DNA of 33,240 nt from Actinomadura chibensis NBRC 106107 (lineage in GTDB: Bacteria; Actinomycetota; Actinomycetes; Streptosporangiales; Streptosporangiaceae): contig NZ_BCQP01000014.1 of NCBI RefSeq assembly GCF_001552135.1, forward strand, positions 1 to 33,240, written 5' to 3'. The number at the start of each line of letters is the position of its first letter. Position 1 is the first letter of the stretch. The notes under the pieces were generated by a model, which worked only from the letters and a program-made list of their open reading frames with translations, did no database searches and was not told the origin of the DNA. Of this stretch, positions 1-7,984 are shown piece by piece. A program made the translations under genes and the position numbers.

Positions 1-1538
1 CCCGCCATGACGCCGAGCGCCAGCGGCAGGTGCCCGCACTCGCGGGCCAGCCGGACGACGGCGCGGTCCTCGTCGCGGACGCGGGCGTCCCCCGGGCCGA
101 GCACGTTGGAGATCAGGTCGACGGCCTCCTGCGTCGCCATCTCGCGCAGCTCCAGCGTCCGGACGTCGGCGCCCTCCAGCAGCGCGGGCAGCCGCCGCCG
201 GCTCGTCACCACCACCAGCCCGGACGTCGCCGCCGCCAGCAGCGGCCTGATCTGCTCCGGCCGCGCCGCGTTGTCGAGGATCAGCAGCATCCGCCGGTCG
301 GCAAGCAGCGACCGGCACTGCGCGGCGAGCTCGGCCTCGGCGCGCGGGAGCTGGTCGCCGGGCACGCCCGCGGCGCGCAGCACCTGCCCCATCGCCTCCG
401 CCGGGGTGACCGAGCCGCTCGCGGTGCCGCGCAGGTCGGCGAACAGGACGCCGTCGGGGAACCGGTCGACGACCCGGTGCGCCCAGTGCACCGCGAGGGT
501 CGTCTTGCCGACCCCGGCCATCCCCTGGACGATCACCGCGCGCGGCCACTGCGACTGGCCGACCAGCAGGTCCAGCTTGCCGAGGCTGACCGTCCGGCCC
601 GCGAAGTAGGGGTTGTCGGCGGGCAGCCGGACGACCCGCGGCTGGCGTTCGGCGGCCCGGCCGCCCGCCCGGCCGTCGACGCGGCCGTCCTCCAGCCGGA
701 CCGGCTGGCGGGCGGCGATCCCCGCGTCCTCCCCCGGCTCGGGACGCGCCGGGGCCGCCTCCGGCTCGGCGGCGGGCCACTCGTCCCCCCACGGGCTCGC
801 GGCGCGGCGCAGGCGCTCGACGTCGAGGACGGTCAGCGGCCGCGGCCGCCGGTCGAGGATGCCCTTGGTCCGCCACAGCCGGAACCAGCGGACGAGCGTC
901 TCGCGCGAGATCCCCGCCCAGTTCGCGAGCTCCGCCTGGCTCAGCCGCAGCGGCACCCGGACGCCCTCCCCCGGCGCGGGCTCGCCGAACCGGTGGACGA
1001 GCTCCAGCAGGTGGTAGGCGAGCCGCTGCGGGTGGTCGGCGGCCCGCACCGCGTGCCGCCGCCCGCCGAAGGTGACGCTCTCCGAGATCGCGTGCATCAT
1101 GGCCTCGGCGACCTGCGGGCTGGCGGCGAGCAGGCTGCGGAACTTGCGGCGGTCCACGCGCAGCGCCGCGACGTGGTCGAGCGCGGCGACCGTGCCGCGC
1201 TGCGGGTGCCCCCACGGGCCGAGGACGCCGACGAGGTCCCCCGCGCCGAACAGGTCGATGATCGACTCGTCGCCGTCGCTGGAGTCGACGAACTCCTTGG
1301 CGACCGCGTTGCTCGCCGCCCGCGGCGACGCCTTGAACACCACGTACACGGCGGGCGAGACCGACCCCTGGTGGCACAGCATGCCGCCGGGCGGGATGTC
1401 GGTGCGCCGCCCCATCGCGCGCAGCGCCTGCCGGTCGGTCGGGGCGAGCCGCGCCCAGAAGCTGCCCGGCCGGACGTCCAGGCTGAAGCGCGGGGCCGCG
1501 CCGCCGGCCCGGCCGTCGTCGAGGCCGTGGTCGATCAC
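1..1538 (-). CDS. Crp-fold/winged-helix/NB-ARC (STAND) regulator, 3' end outside window
   Basis: The gene runs leftwards off the window, so only about 512 N-terminal residues are visible. Residues about 19-150 look like a Crp/Fnr cyclic-nucleotide-binding fold (GDLVGVLG near 100-107, then QRGTVAAL at 113-120). Residues 165-235 form a Crp-type winged helix (SQAELANWAGISRET at 200-214). After a Pro/Ala/Arg linker (250-300) comes an NB-ARC domain with Walker A GMAGVGKTTLA (339-349), kinase-2 LLILDNAA (418-425), RNBS-B VVVTSRRR (442-449) and the GLPL-like CGHLPLAL (501-508). The start is GTG at 1538, chosen because GGAGG at 1547-1551 lies 8 bases upstream. It follows the upstream gene's stop by 15 bases, so the two are probably co-transcribed. 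The usual phosphate-cassette Glu is not obvious, so ligand binding is uncertain. STAND proteins usually carry C-terminal sensor repeats, which would lie outside the window. The architecture is clear; the function is inferred. Confidence 0.85.
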   Translation of the reverse strand, partial: MIDHGLDDGRAGGAAPRFSLDVRPGSFWARLAPTDRQALRAMGRRTDIPPGGMLCHQGSVSPAVYVVFKASPRAASNAVAKEFVDSSDGDESIIDLFGAGDLVGVLGPWGHPQRGTVAALDHVAALRVDRRKFRSLLAASPQVAEAMMHAISESVTFGGRRHAVRAADHPQRLAYHLLELVHRFGEPAPGEGVRVPLRLSQAELANWAGISRETLVRWFRLWRTKGILDRRPRPLTVLDVERLRRAASPWGDEWPAAEPEAAPARPEPGEDAGIAARQPVRLEDGRVDGRAGGRAAERQPRVVRLPADNPYFAGRTVSLGKLDLLVGQSQWPRAVIVQGMAGVGKTTLAVHWAHRVVDRFPDGVLFADLRGTASGSVTPAEAMGQVLRAAGVPGDQLPRAEAELAAQCRSLLADRRMLLILDNAARPEQIRPLLAAATSGLVVVTSRRRLPALLEGADVRTLELREMATQEAVDLISNVLGPGDARVRDEDRAVVRLARECGHLPLALGVMA

Positions 1539-1553
1539 CCGGTCATCCTCCCG

Positions 1554-2081
1554 TCACGCCATCGACGCCGCCAGCGTCCAGAACAGGAACAGCACCGACG
1601 TCGCCGCCGCCCACGCGACGGCCTGCCAGGACAGCTCGCCGCAACGGTGCGCCGCCGCCAGCAGCCGGCGCAGCTCGGCGTCGCGGACGCGGGCGTCCAG
1701 CGCCGCCGCGGAGCCGAACGGCGTCCACGGCGCGGCCGGGTCGAGCGGCGCGCCGGTCCGGCCGCGGACCTCGGAGAGAACGGCCACGAGCGTCCGCCGG
1801 GACCGGACCGCGTAGCCCGCGGACACGGCGAACGCGGCGGCCAGCACCGGCAGCAGCGCCAGCGCGGCGGGCCCGGGCGCGCCGGCCGCGAGCCGGGACG
1901 CCGTCCCGGCCAGCACCAGCGCGAGGAACACCGCCGCGACGGCGGAGTCCCGGCCGCAGAGCCGGACCAGCGTGCAGGCGTGCTGGAGCAGCTCGTCCGG
2001 CCGCTCCCCGGCGGGCGGCCCCGCGGCGACGCGCTCGTTGTCCGGCTTGTCCCGGTCCGGGCCGGGACGGACCTCGATCAC
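1554..2081 (-). CDS. Three-TM protein resembling Pycsar effector PycTM (DUF5706-like)
   Basis: About 175 residues. An N-terminal amphipathic stretch (DELLQHACTLVRLCGRDS, about 29-46) leads into TM1 (about 46-64). TM2 (about 70-92) follows, then a soluble loop with RVRDAELRRLLAAAHRCGELSWQ, and TM3 at the extreme C-terminus (about 150-175). This size and layout match the small-TM effector family of Pycsar anti-phage systems (PycTM, DUF5706), but I see the resemblance only by pattern. The start is taken as GTG at 2081, with AAAGG four bases upstream. The same frame is open to 2207, but that upstream stretch does not read like protein. The neighbouring Crp-NB-ARC gene begins 15 bases after this stop. 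No dedicated pyrimidine cyclase is visible next to it. It could instead be an unrelated small membrane partner of the STAND protein. Confidence 0.65.
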   Translation of the reverse strand: MIEVRPGPDRDKPDNERVAAGPPAGERPDELLQHACTLVRLCGRDSAVAAVFLALVLAGTASRLAAGAPGPAALALLPVLAAAFAVSAGYAVRSRRTLVAVLSEVRGRTGAPLDPAAPWTPFGSAAALDARVRDAELRRLLAAAHRCGELSWQAVAWAAATSVLFLFWTLAASMA

Positions 2082-2140
2082 CAAACCTTTCACCGTCCTC
2101 CCGCATGTCCTGATCTTTCCACGTCCATGGTGCGGCGGTG

Positions 2141-2154
2141 GGAAAAGGATTTCC
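2141..2154. promoter_or_regulatory. Inverted repeat GGAAA-N4-TTTCC in divergent intergenic region
   Basis: This perfect 5-4-5 inverted repeat lies in the 194-base region between the PycTM-like gene (minus) and the MBL hydrolase (plus). It is an A/T-rich island in GC-rich DNA, which fits a promoter or operator. No convincing -10/-35 pair could be assigned to either gene. The rest of 2082-2275 shows nothing else I can support. Confidence 0.3.
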
Positions 2155-2275
2155 GTCCCCGGGCGCACGGTTCGGTTGCGTCTGGTGACCCATTCCGGCT
2201 GAGGCACCGGGCGGCGGGGCGGGCGCGGCGGCCGATGATGGAAGATGGTCTCCGCACCAGCGACGGGGAGGACCC

Positions 2276-2941
2276 ATGACCTACACCGGGAACGTCGAAG
2301 TCGGCGGCAGGCCCGACGTCCGGGAGCTGCCCGGCCTGCGGGTCACGAAGGTGGCGGTCGGGCCGTACGACAACAACGCCTACATCCTGCGCTGCACCGC
2401 GACCGGGGAGCAGCTGCTGATCGACGCGGCGAACGAGGCGTCCCGGCTGCTTGAGCTGATCGGCGACGGCCCGCTGGCGCGGATCGTCACCACGCATCGC
2501 CACCAGGACCACTGGCAGGCGCTGAGCGAGGTGGCGCGGGCGACCGGCGCGCCCGTCGTCGCCCACCCCCGGGACGCCGAGCCGCTGCCCGAGCCGGTCG
2601 CCGAGCCCGTCGAGCACGGCGCGACGGTCCGCGTCGGGCGGGCGACGCTCGACGTCATCCACCTGCGCGGGCACACGCCCGGCTCGATCGCGCTGCTGTA
2701 CGACGCGGGCGGCGAGCTGGCCGACCGCCCGCACCTGTTCACCGGCGACAGCCTGTTCCCCGGCGGCGTCGGCAACACCTGGGGCGACCCGACGCGGTTC
2801 AAGCGGCTGCTGGCCGACGTCGAGGAGCGCGTGTTCGACCGGCTCCCGGACGCCACCTGGTTCTACCCCGGCCACGGCAAGGACTCGACGCTCGGCCGCG
2901 AGCGCCCCTCCCTCCCCCAGTGGCGCGCCCGGGGCTGGTGA
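2276..2941 (+). CDS. MBL-fold metallo-hydrolase (glyoxalase II-like)
   Basis: 221 residues, a normal size for a single-domain metallo-beta-lactamase-fold hydrolase. The metal ligands are visible: THRHQDH gives H74, H76, D78 and H79; GHTPGS gives H133; TGDSLF gives D158; and PGHGKD gives H200. The DNNAY stretch (32-36) near the N-terminus is typical of the glyoxalase II/YcbL branch. The likely reaction is hydrolysis of a thioester or related small substrate, but the substrate cannot be read from sequence. ATG at 2276 is preceded by GGGGAG five bases upstream. The gene is monocistronic or followed by the P-loop gene in the same reading frame. It is one of three MBL-fold proteins in the window. 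Confidence 0.9.
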   Translation: MTYTGNVEVGGRPDVRELPGLRVTKVAVGPYDNNAYILRCTATGEQLLIDAANEASRLLELIGDGPLARIVTTHRHQDHWQALSEVARATGAPVVAHPRDAEPLPEPVAEPVEHGATVRVGRATLDVIHLRGHTPGSIALLYDAGGELADRPHLFTGDSLFPGGVGNTWGDPTRFKRLLADVEERVFDRLPDATWFYPGHGKDSTLGRERPSLPQWRARGW

Positions 2942-3038
2942 CACCGCGGGTCGGAGACCGGACCACCGGAGCGGGCCGGCCGGAACAAGCGGACCGGGGC
3001 GTTCGTTGGCCAAAGCACTCGACACGGGGGCCGACACC

Positions 3039-3052
3039 GGGAGACGACCATC
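3039..3052 (+). promoter_or_regulatory. Shine-Dalgarno followed by a possible ATC start for the P-loop gene
   Basis: GGGAG at 3039-3043 is followed after six bases by ATC at 3050-3052, in frame with the P-loop protein. Between the previous gene's stop (2941) and GTG at 3110 the frame has no ATG, GTG or TTG. The intervening residues (IRERHDPDPGPALRYPAGS) read like a genuine N-terminus. This suggests initiation at a non-canonical ATC, or a recent ATG-to-ATC change or a base-call error. Confidence 0.35.
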
Positions 3053-3109
3053 CGCGAACGCCACGATCCCGATCCGGGTCCCGCGCTGCGCTATCCGGCG
3101 GGCTCCCTG

Positions 3110-3652
3110 GTGCTCGTCGCCGGGCTTCCGGGGGCCGGCAAGAGCACCCTGCTCGACCGCCTGTACGGGCTGCGCGGCGACGAGACGTCCCCGGTGCCCG
3201 CCGGCGACGTCCGGGTGATCGACTCGCGCCAGTCGCGGAACTGGTGGGCGCGGTTCCTGCGGCCGCTGCCCGTCCGGCTGCGGACGCCGCTCGTCCACGC
3301 GACGCACGTGTGGCGCATCGGCCGCGCGATCCTCGCGGGGCACGGCGTCGTCGCGCACACGCGCGGCACCTGGCCGCACGTCCTGTACTGCTTCGCGTGG
3401 CTGGCGCGGCGGCGCGGCAACCGGCTGCACCTCATCCTCATCGACGTCGACCCGGAGACGGCGCGGGCGGGGCAGGTCGCGCGGGGGCGGGCGGTCACGT
3501 CCGCCGCGTTCGCCCGGCACTGCCGCCGCTGGGGCCCGATCGTCGACCGGGCCCGGGACGGCGACCCGCCCCCGCCCGCGGCGGGCGTCACCGTCCTCGA
3601 CCGCGACGCCGCCGACCGGCTCCGGGCCATCCACTTCACCGCGGGCCGCTGA
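3110..3652 (+). CDS. Small P-loop NTPase/kinase-like protein
   Basis: From GTG 3110 the product is 180 residues, with Walker A GLPGAGKST at about 5-13. A hydrophobic strand LHLILIDVD (about 105-113) is followed by an Arg-rich lid-like region, ending in FARHCRRWGPIVDRA. This resembles the single-domain AAA/zeta-toxin-like or gluconate-kinase-like P-loop proteins common in actinomycetes, whose substrate is unknown. GTG 3110 places the P-loop almost at residue 1, which is cramped. The frame upstream is open to the preceding stop and looks coding back to about 3050, where a good ribosome site precedes ATC. The true protein may therefore be 200 residues. Function remains unassigned. Confidence 0.75.
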   Translation: MLVAGLPGAGKSTLLDRLYGLRGDETSPVPAGDVRVIDSRQSRNWWARFLRPLPVRLRTPLVHATHVWRIGRAILAGHGVVAHTRGTWPHVLYCFAWLARRRGNRLHLILIDVDPETARAGQVARGRAVTSAAFARHCRRWGPIVDRARDGDPPPPAAGVTVLDRDAADRLRAIHFTAGR

Positions 3653-3700
3653 ACCACCGCGCGCGGGGCGCCCTCGCCGGGCCGAGGTAGTCCGATCCGC

Positions 3701-3723
3701 TTCCCGAGGACGGGAAATATAGG
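3701..3723 (+). promoter_or_regulatory. mscR promoter with perfect palindrome TTCCCG-N4-CGGGAA
   Basis: TTCCCG (3701-3706), AGGA, CGGGAA (3711-3716) form a perfect 6-4-6 inverted repeat. TATAGG at 3718-3723 follows at once as a plausible -10. The palindrome therefore fills the spacer expected between -35 and -10, the usual place for a MerR-type activator or a steric repressor. No good -35 is visible, which fits an activator-dependent promoter. The mscR ATG lies 32 bases downstream. The regulator is not identified. Confidence 0.5.
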
Positions 3724-3755
3724 GTCGGGGAAGGCCGAACGGAGAGGCGGGGAGC

Positions 3756-4841
3756 ATGGCGCAGCGGGTACGCGGGGTGGTCGCACCGGGCAAGGGGCAG
3801 CCGGTGCGGATCGAGACGGTCGTCGTTCCGGACCCGGGGCCGGGCGAGGCGGTCGTCCGGGTCCAGGCGTGCGGGGTCTGCCACACCGACCTCCACTACC
3901 GCGAGGGCGGCATCAACGACGAGTTCCCGTTCCTGCTCGGGCACGAGGCCGCCGGGACGGTCGAGTCCGTGGGCGACGGGGTGACCGAGGTGGCGCCCGG
4001 CGACTTCGTCGTCCTGAACTGGCGGGCGGTGTGCGGGCAGTGCCGCGCCTGCCTGCGCGGACGCCCCTGGTACTGCTTCGACACGCACAACGCCCAGCAG
4101 AAGATGACGCTGGAGGATGGCACCGAGCTGTCGCCCGCGCTCGGCATCGGCGCGTTCGCCGACAAGACGCTCGTGGCCGCCGGGCAGTGCACGAAGGTCG
4201 ACCCGGCGGCGAAGGCGGAGGTGGCCGGGCTGCTCGGCTGCGGCGTGATGGCCGGGCTCGGCGCGGCGCTGAACACCGGCGGCGTCGGGCGCGGCGACTC
4301 GGTCGCGGTCATCGGCTGCGGCGGCGTCGGCGCGGCGGCGGTGCTCGGCGCGCGGCTCGCCGGGGCCGCGACGATCATCGCGGTCGACCTGGACGAGCGC
4401 AAGCTCACCACCGCGTCCGCGCTCGGCGCCACGCACGTCGTCGACGCCGCCGACCGGGACGTCGTCACGACCGTGCGGGAGCTGACCGGCGGGTTCGGCG
4501 CGGACGTCGTGATCGACGCGGTCGGCCGCCCGGAGACCTACGAGCAGGCGTTCTACGCCCGCGACCTCGCCGGGACGGTCGTGCTCGTCGGCGTCCCCAC
4601 CCCGGAGATGAAGCTGGAGCTCCCGCTGCTGGACGTGTTCGGGCGCGGCGGGTCGCTGAAGTCGTCCTGGTACGGCGACTGCCTGCCGTCCCGCGACTTC
4701 CCCATGCTCATCGACCTCTACCTGCAGGGGCGGCTCGACCTGGACGCGTTCGTGTCCGAGACGATCGGGCTGGACGACGTCGAGGCCGCGTTCGACAAGA
4801 TGAACCACGGCGACGTCCTCCGCTCGGTGGTGGTTCTCTGA
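3756..4841 (+). CDS. mscR: S-(hydroxymethyl)mycothiol dehydrogenase / S-nitrosomycothiol reductase
   Basis: 361 residues, the usual length of this zinc-dependent medium-chain alcohol dehydrogenase. It oxidises the formaldehyde-mycothiol adduct with NAD and reduces S-nitrosomycothiol in the cytosol. Catalytic zinc ligands are C42, H64 and E65. The structural zinc lobe is C93, C96, C99 and C107. The dinucleotide motif GCGGVG is at 186-191, followed by acidic AVDLDE as expected for NAD. ATG at 3756 has GGGGAG four bases upstream. The stop TGA shares a base with the ATG of the following MBL gene, so the two are translationally coupled. That pairing is also found in mycobacteria (Rv2259-Rv2260). 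Its presence points to a mycothiol-making actinomycete. Confidence 0.95.
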   Translation: MAQRVRGVVAPGKGQPVRIETVVVPDPGPGEAVVRVQACGVCHTDLHYREGGINDEFPFLLGHEAAGTVESVGDGVTEVAPGDFVVLNWRAVCGQCRACLRGRPWYCFDTHNAQQKMTLEDGTELSPALGIGAFADKTLVAAGQCTKVDPAAKAEVAGLLGCGVMAGLGAALNTGGVGRGDSVAVIGCGGVGAAAVLGARLAGAATIIAVDLDERKLTTASALGATHVVDAADRDVVTTVRELTGGFGADVVIDAVGRPETYEQAFYARDLAGTVVLVGVPTPEMKLELPLLDVFGRGGSLKSSWYGDCLPSRDFPMLIDLYLQGRLDLDAFVSETIGLDDVEAAFDKMNHGDVLRSVVVL

Positions 4842-5473
4842 TGGCGGCGGCGCGCGTCGACCGGGTCGTCACGTCCGGGACGTTCTCCCTCGACGGCGGG
4901 ACGTGGGACGTCGACAACAACGTCTGGATCGTCGGGGACGACGCCGAGGCGATCGTCATCGACGCCGCGCACGACGCGGACGCGATCGCCGCCGCGGTCG
5001 GCGACCGGAGGCTGCTCGCCATCGTGTCCACGCACGGGCACGACGACCACATCGACGCGGCGCCCGACCTGCGGGCCCGCACGGGCGCGCCCGTCCTGCT
5101 GCACCCGGACGACCTGATGCTGTGGAAGCGGCGCCATCCCGGCACCGACCCGGACGGCGAGCTGTCCGACGGCCAGGTGATCCGGGTCGCGGGGACGGAG
5201 CTGACCGTCCTGCACACGCCGGGCCACTCCCCCGGCGCGGTGTGCCTGCACGCGCCGGGGCTCGGGATCGTGTTCTCCGGCGACACGCTGTTCAACGGCG
5301 GGCCGGGCGCGACGGGCCGCTCGTTCTCCGACTTCCCGACGATCATCGCCTCGATCCGCGACCGGCTCCTGACGCTCCCGGCCGCCACCGAGGTCCGGAC
5401 GGGCCACGGCGACGCGACCAGCATCGGCGCCGAGGCGCCGCACCTGGACGAGTGGATCGCCCGCGGGCACTGA
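4841..5473 (+). CDS. MBL-fold hydrolase coupled to mscR
   Basis: 210 residues. Metal-binding THGHDDH supplies H65, H67, D69 and H70; HTPGHSPG, SGDTLF and TGHGD supply the remaining ligands. The start ATG (4841-4843) overlaps the mscR stop by one base, giving tight coupling. In mycothiol organisms this MBL partner regularly follows mscR. By analogy with the glutathione pathway it probably hydrolyses the S-formylmycothiol produced by MscR to formate and mycothiol. That role is inferred from position, not shown by the sequence. The next gene starts 65 bases downstream with its own ribosome site. Confidence 0.9.
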   Translation: MAAARVDRVVTSGTFSLDGGTWDVDNNVWIVGDDAEAIVIDAAHDADAIAAAVGDRRLLAIVSTHGHDDHIDAAPDLRARTGAPVLLHPDDLMLWKRRHPGTDPDGELSDGQVIRVAGTELTVLHTPGHSPGAVCLHAPGLGIVFSGDTLFNGGPGATGRSFSDFPTIIASIRDRLLTLPAATEVRTGHGDATSIGAEAPHLDEWIARGH

Positions 5474-5538
5474 CCGGGACGGGTTAGTCTCCCCCTGGCG
5501 GAACGGCCGTCCCGACCGAGCCCGACCGAGGGGGTGCG

Positions 5539-6297
5539 ATGCGGCGCAGGGCACCGCTCGCGCTCCTGCTGTGCGCGGCGTGCGCGGTCGCGGCGGGCTG
5601 CGGGCGCGACGCCGAGGGCGCGGGCGCCCCGCCGCCGACCGCGCCCTCCGCGCCTTCCGCGTCCCCGCCCGTCGCCGTCTCGCCGCCGGAGACCCCGGAG
5701 GCCCCGGAGTCGCCGCTGCCCGAGCGGGTGGCGCCGGTCCCGCTCGGACGTCCCGGCGGCTGGCGGATCACCACGTACTACACGGCGCTGGAGAGCCTCT
5801 ACCGGGGGAAACGCAAGGCGGTGCGCGGCTGCGCCAAGTTCCACTGCTCGCACGGAAAGACGCCGCTCGGCTCGTACCCGGCCGACTTCCTGAAGGTGAT
5901 CCAGACCGAGGGCAGCGGGCGCATCACGGCGGGCCCGCAGCGCGGCCGGTACCTGAACTGGTCGCACAGCGTCGGCTTCTGGCTGGACGACACGACCCGC
6001 GACTCGCGGGGGCGTCCGCTGCGGGCGTGGTCGTCGGCGGCGGCCGACAAGTCGGTGCTCGCGCGCGACCAGCGGTTCGCGATCATCGAGTGCGGCCGGG
6101 AGGGCGGCGGACGCCCCCTTGAGCGCGAGGTGTGCGAGAGGTTCCAGAAGGCCCGCTGGACGGTCACCGACCTCTTCCGTCCCGGCTACGGGGGCCAGAA
6201 CCACGCGGACGTCTACATCGGCGAGGAGCGCGGCTCCCGGTTCGCCGACTCGCCGTTCTACACGACGCTGAACGGCGCCACCCTCGGCACGTCCTAG
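5539..6297 (+). CDS. Lipoprotein with C-terminal 3D/double-psi beta-barrel-like domain
   Basis: 252 residues. The signal sequence (RRR then ALLLCAACAVAAG) ends in the lipobox VAAGC, making C21 the lipidated residue. A Pro/Ser/Ala-rich linker spans about 25-72. The folded part has TTYYTALES near 79, GFWLDDTTRDSRG near 144-156, AAADKSVLARDQRF, and NHADVYIGE near the end. Spaced aspartates and the final H-x-D-V-Y pattern match the 3D domain of peptidoglycan-active proteins. It is likely an extracytoplasmic cell-wall enzyme anchored to the membrane; the exact bond cleaved is unknown. ATG at 5539 follows GAGGGGG. Its TAG overlaps the convergent cyclase stop in the tetranucleotide CTAG. Confidence 0.8.
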   Translation: MRRRAPLALLLCAACAVAAGCGRDAEGAGAPPPTAPSAPSASPPVAVSPPETPEAPESPLPERVAPVPLGRPGGWRITTYYTALESLYRGKRKAVRGCAKFHCSHGKTPLGSYPADFLKVIQTEGSGRITAGPQRGRYLNWSHSVGFWLDDTTRDSRGRPLRAWSSAAADKSVLARDQRFAIIECGREGGGRPLEREVCERFQKARWTVTDLFRPGYGGQNHADVYIGEERGSRFADSPFYTTLNGATLGTS

Positions 6298-7907
6298 GCC
6301 CCGCGGGACGGGACGGCCGCCCGGCCGCGCGGCGACGCCAGCCGGGTGGGCTCGGTGCGGCCCCGGAGGGTGACCTCGCCGTCGAGGGTCCAGCGGGCGG
6401 CCTCGCCGGGGTCGGCGCGGGCGACGAGCGACCCGGACGCCAGCACCCGCCCCTCGGTGGTCTTGGCGAGGTCGGTGAGCCGCGCCGCCTCGTTCACCGG
6501 GTCGCCGATCACGGTGTACTCGAAGCGCTCCTCGGCGCCGATGTGCCCGGCGACGGCCTCGCCCGCCGAGACGCCGACCGCGGCGCGCAGCTCGGGGACG
6601 TCCGCGCGCAGCCGCCCGGCCAGCTCGCGCGCGGCGGCGAGGGCGCGGCCGGGCGCGCCGTCGAGGTCGAGGGGCGCGCCGAACACGGCGAGCGCGGCGT
6701 CGCCCTCGAACTTGTTGATCCAGCCGCCGTGCGCGCCGACCACCTCGACGACCACGGCGAAGAACGCGTTCAGCAGCCGGACGACCTCGGCGGGCGGGCG
6801 CTCGGCGGCGAGCCGGGTCGAGCCGATCAGGTCCACGAACAGCACCGCGACCTCGCGCAGCTCGCCGCCGAGGTCGATGCCGCGCTCGACGGCGACGCGG
6901 GCGACGTCCTCGCCGACCTGGCGGCCGAACAGGTCTTGGAGCCGCTCGTGCTCGCGGAGCCCGGCGGCCATGTGGTTGAACCCGGCCTGGAGCAGCCCGA
7001 CCTCGCTGCCGTCGTAGACGGGGACCTCGACGTCGAGGTCGCCGCGCCGGACCCGGGCCAGCCCGACCCGCACCGACTCGACCGGGTCGGCGATGGCGCG
7101 GGCCGCGCCGTAGGTGACGCCGAACCCGACGACCAGGGCGATGCCGCCGAGCGCGAGGACGGCGAACGCGAAGTCCCGGACGGTGATCCGCGCGATCAGG
7201 AACGACCCGACCGCGAGCGTGATCAGCCCGAGGATCGGGACGCCGGTGCCGAGCGCCCAGGCGAGCACCGAGCGGGCGACGACGCCGGGCAGCCCGGTCC
7301 GGCGCGGTAGCTCGCTGCGCAGCGCGGTGGTGACCGCGCGCCGGAGCAGCCGCTCGGTCAGCAGATACACGACGGTGCAGGTGGTGAGACCGCCGAGCAG
7401 GCTCGTCAGGCCGAGCTTGATCGCGAGGAGGCCGGAGAACGGCGCGTTGACCGCGACCCAGCCGACCGTCCCGATGCCCCAGAGCGTCAGGTGGACGGCC
7501 ATCAGCCGGAACGGCCCGTACAGCAGCAGGGACCGCTCGTGCCGGTCCGGCTCGTCGTGCCGCTCGACCAGCCGCCGGACGCGGCGGAAGAACCGCTCGC
7601 CGAGGACGAGCCCGACCGGCAGCGCGGCGGCGACGTAGGCGGTGAAGACGGCCAGGTTGAAGAGCTGGAGCCGGTCGGAGACGGGGCCGACCGGGTCGGG
7701 CACGACGACGGCGAACGCCAGCACGACGAGCGCGCCGACGAGGTTGGCGAGTCCGGTGGCGGCGGTGACGAGGATCCGGGCGCGGCGGGCGATCCTGGCG
7801 CGCGAGTCGTCCGGGGCGCCGTCGATGAACCGCCACAGGGGGCCGAGCACGGTCCGCCGCCGCCGCGCGGGCGGGTCGGGGGCGGGGTCCGCCTGGCCGG
7901 TGTCCAT
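6294..7907 (-). CDS. Class III adenylate cyclase, six TM segments plus HAMP
   Basis: From ATG 7907 the product is 537 residues. Six TM segments lie at about 44-69, 82-103, 133-157, 162-184, 208-234 and 245-265. A HAMP region (about 265-320) and a catalytic domain (about 350-500) follow. Active-site residues are complete: metal aspartates D359 (LFVDLIGST) and D403 (FEGDAAL), purine-selecting K399 and D469, and transition-state N472 and R476 (VNEAARL). The Lys/Asp pair predicts ATP as substrate. The layout matches the mycobacterial Rv1318c-Rv1320c/Rv3645 family, in which the membrane part may sense lipid or pH. An upstream open frame to 8000 lacks protein character. The 3' end overlaps the convergent lipoprotein gene by four bases. 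Confidence 0.9.
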   Translation of the reverse strand: MDTGQADPAPDPPARRRRTVLGPLWRFIDGAPDDSRARIARRARILVTAATGLANLVGALVVLAFAVVVPDPVGPVSDRLQLFNLAVFTAYVAAALPVGLVLGERFFRRVRRLVERHDEPDRHERSLLLYGPFRLMAVHLTLWGIGTVGWVAVNAPFSGLLAIKLGLTSLLGGLTTCTVVYLLTERLLRRAVTTALRSELPRRTGLPGVVARSVLAWALGTGVPILGLITLAVGSFLIARITVRDFAFAVLALGGIALVVGFGVTYGAARAIADPVESVRVGLARVRRGDLDVEVPVYDGSEVGLLQAGFNHMAAGLREHERLQDLFGRQVGEDVARVAVERGIDLGGELREVAVLFVDLIGSTRLAAERPPAEVVRLLNAFFAVVVEVVGAHGGWINKFEGDAALAVFGAPLDLDGAPGRALAAARELAGRLRADVPELRAAVGVSAGEAVAGHIGAEERFEYTVIGDPVNEAARLTDLAKTTEGRVLASGSLVARADPGEAARWTLDGEVTLRGRTEPTRLASPRGRAAVPSRGA

Positions 7908-7984
7908 GAGCGTGCAGATTAGCCGGTCATATCGCCCGTCTCGCCGTCCGGGGACGCCGCCCCCGGGGAGGTCTTGCTCACTCC

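Noticed and set aside
30..2279. Very long open frame on the plus strand opposite the Crp-NB-ARC and PycTM-like genes
   Set aside because: It has the Arg/Pro/Ala-rich, motif-free composition of antisense frames in GC-rich DNA; the minus strand holds clear domains.
6294..7907. Adenylate cyclase considered as the cyclase of a Pycsar system with the PycTM-like gene
   Set aside because: It is 4 kb away with unrelated genes between, has purine-selecting Lys/Asp, and matches the six-TM HAMP housekeeping type, not the small soluble PycC type.
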